A stretch of 64,000 nucleotides of DNA from Lysobacter sp. Root76 (GTDB lineage Bacteria > Pseudomonadota > Gammaproteobacteria > Xanthomonadales > Xanthomonadaceae), in NCBI RefSeq assembly GCF_001428685.1, contig NZ_LMIK01000008.1, positions 172,730-236,729 on the forward strand, given 5' to 3'. The position numbers and the translations under genes were made by a program. Below are positions 54,578 to 62,507 of the stretch, in pieces (the stretch's first letter is position 1; each line of letters opens with the position of its first letter). Below the pieces are notes generated by a model. That model was not told the DNA's origin, searched no databases, and saw nothing but the letters and a program-made list of their open reading frames with translations.

Positions 54578-56026
54578 TCACAGTCCACGCGACAGCACCA
54601 GGCTGGCCAGCGCGCCACCGCCGTCGCGGTTGCGGAGCGCGGCGTGGCCGCCGTGCAGCGCCGCGACTTCGGCGACGAAGCAAAGCCCCAGGCCGCTGCT
54701 GCGGCTGCCGCCGGCCGGGCGCGACAGCGAGTAGAAGCGCTCGAACACGCGCGGCAGCGCGAAATCGGGCACGCCGGTGCCGCGGTCGCCGACATCGACG
54801 CGTTGGGCATCGCCGTCGCGGTACAGGCGCAGCGCAATCTCGCCCTGCGCGGGCGAGAAATCGGCGGCGTTGTCGATCAGGTTGACCAGGGCCTGGCGTA
54901 ACAGGAAGGGATCGCCGTCCAGCAGGGGCAGTTCTTCGGCCAGGTCCAGCGTCAGCCGCAGCCCGCCCTGGGCCAGGCGCGGCGCGCACTGCTCGGCGGC
55001 TTCGCGCGCGATCGCCGCCAGATCGACCGGCTCGGGTTTCTCCAGCCGCTGGCGGTGCTCGACCGCGGCCAGGGCCAGCAACTTGTCGATCATCTGCGCC
55101 AGGCGGTCGCTTTGGCGGCGGATGCTGGCGGCGAAACGGGCACGGTCCTCCTCGGCCATCGGCGCTTCGCCGGGCCGCGTCTCCAGCAGTTCGGCGCTGC
55201 CGCGGATCGCCGCCAGCGGGCTCTTCATCTCGTGGGTCAGGGTGTGCACGTACTGCTCGACGTACTGTTTGCCTTCGAGCTGGGTGCGCATGCTCTCCAA
55301 GGCGCGGCCGAGTTCGCCGAACTCGCCGGCGGCCGCGGGCAGCTCGGCGCGGCGGCCGGCGCTGACCTCGTGCGCGTAGCGGCGCAGCCCGTTGAGCTGA
55401 CGCGACAGCCACCAGGTCGCGATCAAGCCGATCAGCAACGCCGCGCCCATCAGCACCCCGCCCCAACGCAGCACGACGCGCTGGCTGCGCTCGATGAAGG
55501 GCGCAATGGTGCTGTTGGGCTTGGCTACGGTCAACGAGCCGATGATGCGTCCGGCCGGGTCGCGGATCGGCGCGGCCACGTGCATCACGGTGGAGTTCGG
55601 GTCGTCGTACCGGGCCGCCGTCGAACGCGCGCCATAACGGCCGCGCAAGGTGAGATAGACGTCGTTCCAGCGCGAGTAGTCGCGCCCCAGGGCCTGGCCG
55701 GTGCTGTCGAACACCACCGTGCCGCGCGCGTCGGTGATGTAGACGCGGTAGTTCGAGGCGCGCTTGCCGAAGCCCCAGATCGCGGCGCCGAAATCGCGGC
55801 CGCGCAGTTCGCGTACGCGCCGGGCGAAGTTGCCGTCGTTGATGCGCCCGGCCAGGAAGTCGTCGGTGGCCAGCTCGGCCAGCACGTTGGCGGTGTCGAC
55901 CAGGGTGTCTTCCATGGCCTGGCGCACGCCCGGCTTGACCTCGGCCAGGAACACCCGGGTCAGCAGCAGCGCCGCCAGCGCAACGATGACGAAATAGCCG
56001 AGGAAGATGCGCAGGCCGATCTTCAT
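54578..56026 (-). CDS. creC: Sensor histidine kinase CreC
   Basis: A 482-residue kinase. N-terminal membrane segment (IFLGYFVIVALAALLLTRVF), periplasmic CreC sensor domain (about 30-180, YRVYITDARGTVVFDSTGQ), second segment (LMGAALLIGLIATWWLS), HAMP, H box with His265 (LTHEMKSPLAAIRGSAELLE) and HATPase (NLIDNAADFSP, SSGLGLCFV). THEMKSP is the CreC-type H box. Follows creB by nine bases. Confidence 0.94.
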   Translation of the reverse strand: MKIGLRIFLGYFVIVALAALLLTRVFLAEVKPGVRQAMEDTLVDTANVLAELATDDFLAGRINDGNFARRVRELRGRDFGAAIWGFGKRASNYRVYITDARGTVVFDSTGQALGRDYSRWNDVYLTLRGRYGARSTAARYDDPNSTVMHVAAPIRDPAGRIIGSLTVAKPNSTIAPFIERSQRVVLRWGGVLMGAALLIGLIATWWLSRQLNGLRRYAHEVSAGRRAELPAAAGEFGELGRALESMRTQLEGKQYVEQYVHTLTHEMKSPLAAIRGSAELLETRPGEAPMAEEDRARFAASIRRQSDRLAQMIDKLLALAAVEHRQRLEKPEPVDLAAIAREAAEQCAPRLAQGGLRLTLDLAEELPLLDGDPFLLRQALVNLIDNAADFSPAQGEIALRLYRDGDAQRVDVGDRGTGVPDFALPRVFERFYSLSRPAGGSRSSGLGLCFVAEVAALHGGHAALRNRDGGGALASLVLSRGL

Positions 56027-56035
56027 GGATCGATC

Positions 56036-56713
56036 TCAGCCCACATCCAGGGAATAGCCCAGACCGCGGTGGGTGCGGATCGGATCGGATTCGCCGTCGA
56101 CCTCGCGTAGCTTGGCGCGCAGGGTCTTGATGTGGGTGTCGACGGTGCGGTCGCCGCTGTCGAGGGCATCGCCCCAGACCCGGTCCATCAGCTGGGCGCG
56201 CGACAGCACGGCGCCGGGGCGCTGCAGCAGCGCGGCCAGCAGGCCGTACTCGTAGCGGGTCAGGTCCAGGGCCTGGCCGCGGTAACGGATGCGCTTGCCT
56301 TCCGGGTCGTGGCGGAACGCGGTCTCAGCCGCGGCCGGCGCTGTGGCCGGCGCGCGCCCGCGGCGCAACACCACGCGCACGCGCGCGACCAGTTCGCGCG
56401 GCGAGAACGGTTTGGTCACGTAGTCGTCGGCGCCGATCTCCAGGCCGAGGATGCGATCGGCTTCGGCGTCGTGGGCCGTCAGGAAGATCACCGGCAGGTC
56501 GCGCTCGCGGCGCAGCTCGCGGCACAGGGCGAAACCGCCGATATCGGGCAGGCCGACGTCGAGCACCGCCAGGTCGTAGGCCCTGCGCTGGGCCTCGCGC
56601 AGGGCCTCGCCGCCGGTCAGGCAGTGCTCGGCCTCGAAACCCTCGGCGCGCAGCGCGTAGAGCACGGTGGCGGCGATCGCGGGTTCGTCGTCGACCAGCA
56701 GGATACGGGGCAT
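56036..56713 (-). CDS. creB: Response regulator CreB
   Basis: OmpR-class regulator partnered with CreC. 225 residues: receiver with Asp52 (LAVLDVGLPDIGGFALCREL), TKPFSPREL, and winged helix (TRYEYGLLAALLQRPGAVLS, VDTHIKTLRAKLREVD). MPRILLVDDEP at 56713 is the family start; ATG 56722 three codons upstream is possible. First gene of creB-creC-creD. Confidence 0.93.
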   Translation of the reverse strand: MPRILLVDDEPAIAATVLYALRAEGFEAEHCLTGGEALREAQRRAYDLAVLDVGLPDIGGFALCRELRRERDLPVIFLTAHDAEADRILGLEIGADDYVTKPFSPRELVARVRVVLRRGRAPATAPAAAETAFRHDPEGKRIRYRGQALDLTRYEYGLLAALLQRPGAVLSRAQLMDRVWGDALDSGDRTVDTHIKTLRAKLREVDGESDPIRTHRGLGYSLDVG

Positions 56714-56784
56714 GGGGCGCATTCGAGGGGTTGAGGCGCGGCAAGCATAGAACAAGCGCCGGCGTGGACGGGTACCCTATGCGC

Positions 56785-57648
56785 ATGAACTATCGTCACG
56801 CCTTCCACGCCGGAAACCATGCCGACGTGCTCAAGCACGTCGCCCTGCTCGCGCTCTGCGACGCTCTTACGGTCAAGCCGGCACCGCTGTTCGCGGTGGA
56901 TACCCATGCCGGACGCGGGCTGTATCCGCTGGACGGCAACTCGGCGCTGCGCACCGGCGAGGCCGAGGGCGGCATCGCCCGGCTCCAGGCCGAGGCGCCC
57001 AAGCATCCGGCGATCGCGCGCTACCTGGCCGCGGTCAAGGCCTGCCGCGCCGAGCATGGCGCCTCCGCCTACCCCGGCTCGCCCTGGCTGCTGGCGCACG
57101 CCCTGCGCGCCGACGACCGCATCGCCGCCTGCGAGCTGCAGCCGGAGGAAGCCGCGCAGCTCAAGAGCAACTTCGCCCGCGACGCGCGCGTGGCCGTGCA
57201 TGCGCGCGACGGCTACACCGGGCTCAAGGCCCTGCTGCCGCCGAAGATCGGCGCGACCCGCTACAACCGCGGCCTGGTCCTGATCGACCCGCCCTACGAA
57301 GCCCAGCTGGAAGAGTTCGACACCGCCATCGGCGCCCTGCGCGAGTCGCTGGGGCGCTGGCCGCAGGGCAGCTATGCGCTGTGGTACCCGATCAAGCTGC
57401 GGCGCTCGCTGCAGCCGTTCTACCGCCGCGCCGCCGCGCTGCCGGCCAAGTCGGTGCTGGCCGCCGAACTGCTGGTGCGCGCCGACGATTCGCCGCTGCG
57501 CATGAACGGCAGCGGCCTGCTCCTGGTCAATCCGCCCTGGCAGCTGGACCAGACCCTGGCGGCGGTGCTGCCGCTGCTGGCCCAGGCCCTGGGCGAAACG
57601 CCGGCGGCCAGCTCGCACCTGCAGTGGCTGGTCCGGCCCGACGCCTGA
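56785..57648 (+). CDS. rlmJ: 23S rRNA (adenine(2030)-N6)-methyltransferase RlmJ
   Basis: Methylates A2030 of 23S rRNA. 287 residues, family length 280. Signature MNYRHAFHAGNHADVLKH at the N-terminus, SAM site FAVDTHAGRGLYPL and catalytic DPPYE (VLIDPPYEAQLEEF). ATG 56785 is chosen because MNYRHAFHAGN is invariant; an ATG two codons upstream is possible. Divergent from creB; own terminator follows. Confidence 0.95.
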   Translation: MNYRHAFHAGNHADVLKHVALLALCDALTVKPAPLFAVDTHAGRGLYPLDGNSALRTGEAEGGIARLQAEAPKHPAIARYLAAVKACRAEHGASAYPGSPWLLAHALRADDRIAACELQPEEAAQLKSNFARDARVAVHARDGYTGLKALLPPKIGATRYNRGLVLIDPPYEAQLEEFDTAIGALRESLGRWPQGSYALWYPIKLRRSLQPFYRRAAALPAKSVLAAELLVRADDSPLRMNGSGLLLVNPPWQLDQTLAAVLPLLAQALGETPAASSHLQWLVRPDA

Positions 57649-57674
57649 TCGTCTCCGACACGGTGCGGCGCTCA

Positions 57675-57707
57675 ACGAAAAAGCCCGGCCGGAGCCGGGC
57701 TTTTTCG
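57675..57707. terminator. Bidirectional terminator between rlmJ and the CDF gene
   Basis: AAGCCCGGC and GCCGGGCTT with a short centre, flanked by AAAAA and TTTTT, so it can serve both converging genes. Confidence 0.9.
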
Positions 57708-57721
57708 TATGTGCGTGCGCC

Positions 57722-58636
57722 TCAGAGCCCGGCCTTGGTGTCCGGCTCGAAGAAGCTCCAGCGCACTTCCGGGAAGGCCTGCTTCATCGCCCGCTCGACC
57801 GCGTTGATCTGGTCGGTCAGCGCGGCGACGCTCTGCTCCTCGCGCATGCGCGCCTGCACCGAGACCATCACCTCGTTGCCCAGCTGCAGGGTGATCAGGC
57901 TGATGACCTGGGCGATCTCCGGACGGGTGTCGAGGAAGTCGCGGATCTGCTGCTGGCGGGCAGGGTCGACGCTCTGGCCGATCAACATCGCCTTGACCTC
58001 GATCGCGACGAACACCGCGACCACGATCAGCAGCGCGCCGATGGCGATGGTGCCGACCGCGTCCCAGATCGGGTTGCCGGTGACCACGGCTGTCATCACC
58101 GCGGCCAGCGCGAACACCAGGCCGAACAGCGCCGCCAGGTCCTCGCCGAAGATCACCACCAGTTCGGCCTGGCGGCTCTCGCGGAACCACTGCCACAGGC
58201 TGCGTTTGCCGCGCGCCTTGTTGACCTCGACCAGGCAGGCGCGCATCGACACCGCCTCGGCGGCGATGCCGAAGGTGAGCACGCCGGCCGCCCACCACCA
58301 CTGCTTCAGTGGTTCGGGGTGCTGCAGTTTGTGGATGCCCTCGTACAGCGAGAACATGCCGCCGACGGTGAACAACATCACCGCGACCAGGAACGACCAG
58401 AAGTAGATCGCCTTGCCGTAGCCCAGCGGGTAGTCCGGCGACGGCGGCCGCTTGGCCTGGCGCATGCCCAGCAACAGCAGCAGCTGGTTGCCGCAGTCGG
58501 CCAGCGAGTGCACGGTTTCGGCCAGCATGGCGCTGGAACCGGTGAAGTACGCGGCCACGCCCTTGGACACGGCGATCGCGAAATTGGCGCCCAGCGCGAA
58601 CAGGATCGCGCGGGTCGAATCACCACCACCTGCCAT
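57722..58636 (-). CDS. Cation diffusion facilitator (divalent metal exporter)
   Basis: A 304-residue inner-membrane H+/metal antiporter. Six membrane segments; the metal site pairs HSLADCGNQ in helix 2 (H-x3-D) with GEDLAALFGL in helix 5. C-terminal cytoplasmic metallochaperone-like domain (VSVQARMREEQSVAALTDQI). HxxxD in helix 2 suggests zinc or iron/manganese; the clade with GxDLAAL resembles SLC30A9-like proteins. Start 58636 preferred over an upstream ATG. Confidence 0.9.
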   Translation of the reverse strand: MAGGGDSTRAILFALGANFAIAVSKGVAAYFTGSSAMLAETVHSLADCGNQLLLLLGMRQAKRPPSPDYPLGYGKAIYFWSFLVAVMLFTVGGMFSLYEGIHKLQHPEPLKQWWWAAGVLTFGIAAEAVSMRACLVEVNKARGKRSLWQWFRESRQAELVVIFGEDLAALFGLVFALAAVMTAVVTGNPIWDAVGTIAIGALLIVVAVFVAIEVKAMLIGQSVDPARQQQIRDFLDTRPEIAQVISLITLQLGNEVMVSVQARMREEQSVAALTDQINAVERAMKQAFPEVRWSFFEPDTKAGL

Positions 58637-58726
58637 GGGAAACGTGCTCCTGGGATCGGAAGCGCGGGAGTCTAGCATCCGCGCGCGACCGCTCCGACGG
58701 CGCGCGCGAGCCTTGCGATGGGGCGG

Positions 58727-59077
58727 TCAGTCGGCCAGTTCGCGCTGCAGCTTCTTGCTCAGCCGGGCCCGGATCAGTTCGTAGCTGCGGCGCAGCAAAG
58801 CACGCAGTTCCGCGACCGGCAGCGCGTCGGGACGCAGCACGTTGACCCAGTGCGCGCGCGCCAGGAACGGCGCCGGACGGAAGCCGGGGCGTTCGGTCAG
58901 CTCCAGGAAACGCTCGTCCTCGACCCGGAAACTGATCCCGCCGGGGTCCGGCCCCTGCAGCCGGCAGGCACAGAACATGCGTCCGCCGACGCTGAAGACC
59001 GTCACCTCCTTCCACTTCAGGTCCTCGACCACCCCGGGCCAGCCGCCGACCCAGGCGCGTAGCGATTTTTCGTCCAT
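58727..59077 (-). CDS. MmcQ/YjbR-family protein
   Basis: A 116-residue small basic protein with the CyaY-like fold of the MmcQ/YjbR (DUF419) family: WPGVVEDLKWKEVTVFSVGG, DPGGISFRVEDERFLELTERPGF (in parts) and HWVNVLR, then LLRRSYELIRARLSKK. Members bind DNA non-specifically or have unknown roles. It is divergent from the GNAT gene, only 11 bases away. Confidence 0.85.
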   Translation of the reverse strand: MDEKSLRAWVGGWPGVVEDLKWKEVTVFSVGGRMFCACRLQGPDPGGISFRVEDERFLELTERPGFRPAPFLARAHWVNVLRPDALPVAELRALLRRSYELIRARLSKKLQRELAD

Positions 59078-59088
59078 GTGAGTCCAGA

Positions 59089-59682
59089 ATGAAGCCGCAA
59101 CCGCCTCCAGTGTGCCAATATCCCGGTATGGCCGCGCGCGAAAGACTCCCGCCCTGGCACGAGCGCCAGCGTCTCCCCAACGGACGCGAAGTGCTCATCC
59201 GTCCGATCCGACCGGAGGACGCCGATCCCCTGCGCGCCGGCTTCGGCCTGCTGCAACCCGACGAAGTCCGCCAGCGTTTCCTCTACGCGGTGAAAGAACT
59301 CACCCCGGAGATGGCCGAGCGCTTCACCCGGGTCAATCCCAAGACCGAATTCGCCCTGGTCGCCGCCGAACCGCTGCCGCCCGGCGAAGCCCTGGTCGGC
59401 GCAGTCGCGCGCGTGGCCATCGACGACAACGGCCGCGATGCCGAGTTCGCGATCCTGGTCAGCCGCTACATCGCCAACATGGGCCTGGGCCGCTACCTGA
59501 TGACCCGGCTGGTGAAGTGGGCGCGCGGCAAGAAGGTCGAGCGCATCTACGGCGACGTGTTCGAACACAACCACGCCATGCTGGCGCTGGCCCAGTCGCT
59601 GGGCTTCGAACGAGAGTTCCAGCAGGACGCGCCCGGCCTGATCCGGGTCACCCTGGACCTGCGCAAGCCCGACCCGGCCTGA
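59089..59682 (+). CDS. GNAT-family acetyltransferase (Pat-like domain)
   Basis: About 197 residues. LPNGREVLIRPIRPEDADPL, RFLYAVKELTPEMAERFTRV and the acetyl-CoA loop ANMGLGRYLMTRLVKWA are the features of the acetyltransferase domain at the C-terminus of Pat/PatZ protein lysine acetyltransferases, here stand-alone. ATG 59089 adds 13 residues (MKPQPPPVCQYPG) to a start at ATG 59128; neither has a clear ribosome site. Confidence 0.8.
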   Translation: MKPQPPPVCQYPGMAARERLPPWHERQRLPNGREVLIRPIRPEDADPLRAGFGLLQPDEVRQRFLYAVKELTPEMAERFTRVNPKTEFALVAAEPLPPGEALVGAVARVAIDDNGRDAEFAILVSRYIANMGLGRYLMTRLVKWARGKKVERIYGDVFEHNHAMLALAQSLGFEREFQQDAPGLIRVTLDLRKPDPA

Positions 59683-59844
59683 GCGGCAATGGGCGCGCCC
59701 GTTGCCCTCGCCCGCACCGCTCTTCCGCCAGCTCCGACCGACGGCTGTCCGCCGCCGCGCGCCCGCCGCGTTGGCTCTCATGCACACAGGGGCCTGCGGC
59801 AGGGCTTGCCGCGCGTCCAGGGACGGACCGTTCAGGACGCGGAC

Positions 59845-60894
59845 ATGAGCATCGACGAAGCACGCCTCAACGAATTCCTGGGCCGCGCCGTGGGCGACCT
59901 GGGCGCCTCGATCAGCGCCACGCTGATGCTGGTCGGCGATCAGCTCGGCTACTACCGGGCGCTGGCGAAGGAAGCCCTGAGTCCGGCCGAACTGGCCGCA
60001 CGTACCGGCACCAACGAGCGCTACGTGCGCGAGTGGCTGGGCAACCAGGCCGCCGGCGGCTACGTGGAGTACGACGCCGGCAACGGCCGCTACTCGCTCA
60101 GCGAGGAACAGGCGCTGTGCCTGGCCGACCCCGGCGGACCGGTCGATCTGCCCGGCGCCTATTCCATCGTCGAGGCCGCGTTCCATGCCCTGGAACGCAC
60201 CAAGGACAATTTCCGCACCGGCGCCGGCATGGAATGGGGCGAACACCACCCCTGCCTGTTCCAGGGCACCGAGCGCTTCTTCCGCGCCGGCTACAACGCG
60301 CACCTGCTGAACGAATGGCTGCCGGCGCTGGACGGCGTGCTCGACAAACTGCGCCAGGGCGCCAAGGTCGCCGATGTCGGTTGCGGCCACGGCGCCAGCA
60401 CCACGCTGATGGCCAAGGCCTTCCCCAACACCAGCTTCATCGGCTACGACTACCACGCCGCCTCGATCGAGACCGCGCGCCGCCGCGCCCAAGACGCCGG
60501 CATCGACAACGCCTATTTCGAAGTCGCCGACGCCAGCAGCTACACCGGCCGCAACTTCGACCTGATCGCATTCTTCGATTGCCTGCACGACATGGGCGAC
60601 CCGGTCGGCGCCGCGCGCCACGCGCGCCAGGCGCTCAAGCCCGACGGCCATTGCCTGCTGGTCGAACCCTTCGCCGGCGACCGCGTCGAGGACAACCTCA
60701 ATCCGGTCGGACGCGTGTACTACGGCGCGTCCTCGCAGATCTGCGTGCCGGTGTCGCTGGCGCGCAACGGTCCGGCGCTGGGCGCGCAGGCCGGCGAAGC
60801 GCGGCTGCAGCAAGTCATGAGCGAAGGCGGCTTCAGCCGTTTCCGCCGCGCCACCCAGACACCGTTCAACCTGGTGCTGGAAGCGCGGCCGTAG
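59845..60894 (+). CDS. SAM-dependent methyltransferase with winged-helix N-terminus
   Basis: A 349-residue protein. N-terminal dimerising winged helix (LSPAELAARTGTNERYVREW, GYVEYDAGNGRYSLS), as in plant-type O-methyltransferases and Rv2258c-like enzymes, followed by a class I methyltransferase domain with VADVGCGHGASTTLMAK, GYDYHAASIETAR and FDLIAFFDCLHDM. No substrate or cluster partner nearby. AGGA lies before ATG 59845. The 160 bases upstream hold no gene. Confidence 0.82.
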   Translation: MSIDEARLNEFLGRAVGDLGASISATLMLVGDQLGYYRALAKEALSPAELAARTGTNERYVREWLGNQAAGGYVEYDAGNGRYSLSEEQALCLADPGGPVDLPGAYSIVEAAFHALERTKDNFRTGAGMEWGEHHPCLFQGTERFFRAGYNAHLLNEWLPALDGVLDKLRQGAKVADVGCGHGASTTLMAKAFPNTSFIGYDYHAASIETARRRAQDAGIDNAYFEVADASSYTGRNFDLIAFFDCLHDMGDPVGAARHARQALKPDGHCLLVEPFAGDRVEDNLNPVGRVYYGASSQICVPVSLARNGPALGAQAGEARLQQVMSEGGFSRFRRATQTPFNLVLEARP

Positions 60895-60915
60895 TCCGCA
60901 CCCAGGCGGCGCACA

Positions 60916-60948
60916 CGAAAAATCCCGGCGCGTCGCCGCGCCGGGATC
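60916..60948 (-). terminator. Terminator of ohr
   Basis: On the minus strand ATCCCGGCGCG-GCGA-CGCGCCGGGAT is followed by five T, about 25 bases after the ohr stop. Confidence 0.9.
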
Positions 60949-60972
60949 CGGTATTGCCTGCTTCGACCGCGA

Positions 60973-61398
60973 TCAGACGATGGTCAGGGTGACGTCGATG
61001 TTGCCGCGGGTCGCGTTCGAGTACGGACACACCTGGTGCGCCTTCTCGACCAGCGCTTCGGCCTGTTCGCGCGGCAGGCCCGGCAGCGAGATCTTGAGCT
61101 CGACCTGGATGCCGAAGCCGACCGGGATCGGGCCGATGCCGACGGCGCCTTCGATCGAGGTATCGGCCGGCAGCGCGATCTTTTCCTTGCCGGCGACGAA
61201 CTTCAGCGCGCCGATGAAGCAGGCCGAATAGCCGGCCGCGAACAGCTGCTCGGGATTGGTGCCGTCGCCGCCGGCGCCGCCGAGTTCGCGCGGGGTGGTC
61301 AGCTTGACGTCGAGGACGTTGTCGGAGGAAACGGCGCGACCGTCGCGGCCGCCGGTGGCGGTGGCGTGGGCGGTGTAGAGGACTTGGTCGAGGGACAT
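60973..61398 (-). CDS. ohr: Organic hydroperoxide resistance protein Ohr
   Basis: Thiol peroxidase reducing organic and fatty-acid hydroperoxides with lipoyl electron donors. 141 residues, the normal size. Peroxidatic Cys60 ([10 protein letters not shown]) and resolving Cys124 ([12 protein letters not shown]) are both present. AGGAG seven bases before ATG 61398 decides the start. OhrR is encoded 128 bases upstream on the same strand. Confidence 0.95.
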   Translation of the reverse strand: MSLDQVLYTAHATATGGRDGRAVSSDNVLDVKLTTPRELGGAGGDGTNPEQLFAAGYSACFIGALKFVAGKEKIALPADTSIEGAVGIGPIPVGFGIQVELKISLPGLPREQAEALVEKAHQVCPYSNATRGNIDVTLTIV

Positions 61399-61526
61399 GG
61401 GATGGCTCCTGGGTGGGGTTGGGTCGGTTCGTGGTTGGCGAAACCGTCGCCGGTTTCGTGATTCGTGGTTCGTGATTGGTCGATCAATCCGGGCCGGTCC
61501 GGAACGTCGCGTGCCTGGCGCCGCGC

Positions 61527-62012
61527 TCAGGCGTGCCGCATCAGGTTGGCGCGCAGCGATTCCAGCTGCGACTTCATCGATCCGAGCTGCTCGGGCGCGC
61601 AGCCGGCAGCGCCGAAGATGCCCATCGGCACCGCACGCGCCGGCTGTTCCAGCGCGCGGCCGGTCTCGGTGAGGGCGATGATCACCTGGCGTTCGTCGGC
61701 CTGGGCGCGGGTGCGGCTGATCAGGCCCGCGCTTTGCAGGCGCTTGAGCAAAGGGGTCAGCGTGGCCGAGTCCAGGAACAGGCGTTCGCCGATCTCCGAC
61801 ACCGTGACCTGGTCGCGCTCCCACAACACCATCATCACCAGGTACTGGGGATAGGTCAGGCCCAGGCCCGCCAGCAATTTGCGGTAGACCTTGTTCAAGG
61901 CCAGGCCGGTCGAATACAGGGCGAAGCAGAGCTGGTCGTCGAGTTTCAGCGAGGGCTGCGGGGCAGCTGCGGCCAAGGGCTCGGCGGTCGGTTTGGCGGT
62001 GTGCGGCTTCAT
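61527..62012 (-). CDS. ohrR: Organic-hydroperoxide-sensing repressor OhrR (MarR family)
   Basis: A 161-residue MarR-family repressor. The reactive cysteine is Cys29 in [20 protein letters not shown], the usual OhrR position after an N-terminal extension rich in Ala and Pro. Winged helix: [20 protein letters not shown] and [15 protein letters not shown]. Oxidation of Cys29 by organic peroxides releases it from the ohr/ohrR operators. Confidence 0.92.
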   Translation of the reverse strand: MKPHTAKPTAEPLAAAAPQPSLKLDDQLCFALYSTGLALNKVYRKLLAGLGLTYPQYLVMMVLWERDQVTVSEIGERLFLDSATLTPLLKRLQSAGLISRTRAQADERQVIIALTETGRALEQPARAVPMGIFGAAGCAPEQLGSMKSQLESLRANLMRHA

Positions 62013-62020
62013 GGGGTCAC

Positions 62021-62056
62021 AATTTACATAGCGCGCTATTTAATTGCAAGCTATTT
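62021..62056. promoter_or_regulatory. Candidate OhrR operator upstream of ohrR
   Basis: ATAGCGCGCTAT (62028-62039) is a perfect 12-base palindrome, and GCTATTT occurs twice (62035-62041, 62050-62056) with TTTAATTGCAAG between. The AT-rich palindromic block directly before the start fits MarR-type autoregulation. Confidence 0.45.
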
Positions 62057-62138
62057 TTTATGAACGAAGGCAAAGCATTCGCGCCGACAATCGTTTTTGT
62101 GGGGAAGGTCAGCCTTCTGCGGGAGCCCTCAGCTTTCT

Positions 62139-62230
62139 GTAGGAGTGGCGTGAGCCGCGATCGCGCCAACCCGAACGGCGACGCGCGCCCGAGGCGCCAC
62201 GCAATCGCGGCTTACGCCGCTCCCACAGGG
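62139..62230. repeat. REP-like inverted pair, family B
   Basis: Left arm 62139-62164 (GTAGGAGTGGCGTGAGCCGC...) and right arm 62203-62227 (...CGGCTTACGCCGCTCCCACAG) flank a 38-base centre. Same family as 30924-31008. The rest of the 495-base gap between ohrR and mfd (62013-62507) shows no gene. Confidence 0.8.
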
Positions 62231-62507
62231 GGAGGCATCCGACGGTAGCGGTATCGCCTCGACCTCCCACCAGCCGCATCCGTCTCAACCCCTGCGACAG
62301 CGACCGCGTATATCGAACCCCGTCCGACTGCGCACGAGCCGCTCACCGCGCTCGCGTACACTCGGCGCCCTGTTCGACCGGGCAGTCCCGCCAGCGCCTT
62401 CCGTCGCTGCGCGATCCGCCTGCACATGCTTGGGCCGCGCTCGCGCAAGGCCGAAGTCCCTACGCGCGGGTGGCGAACGGCCGCCGGCGCCGCATTCGTT
62501 TTTGCCG

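Noticed and set aside
62060-62248. A 62-codon frame downstream of the ohrR start region
   Set aside because: Much of it is translation of the REP-like inverted pair at 62139-62230, and no ribosome site or homology-like pattern is seen.
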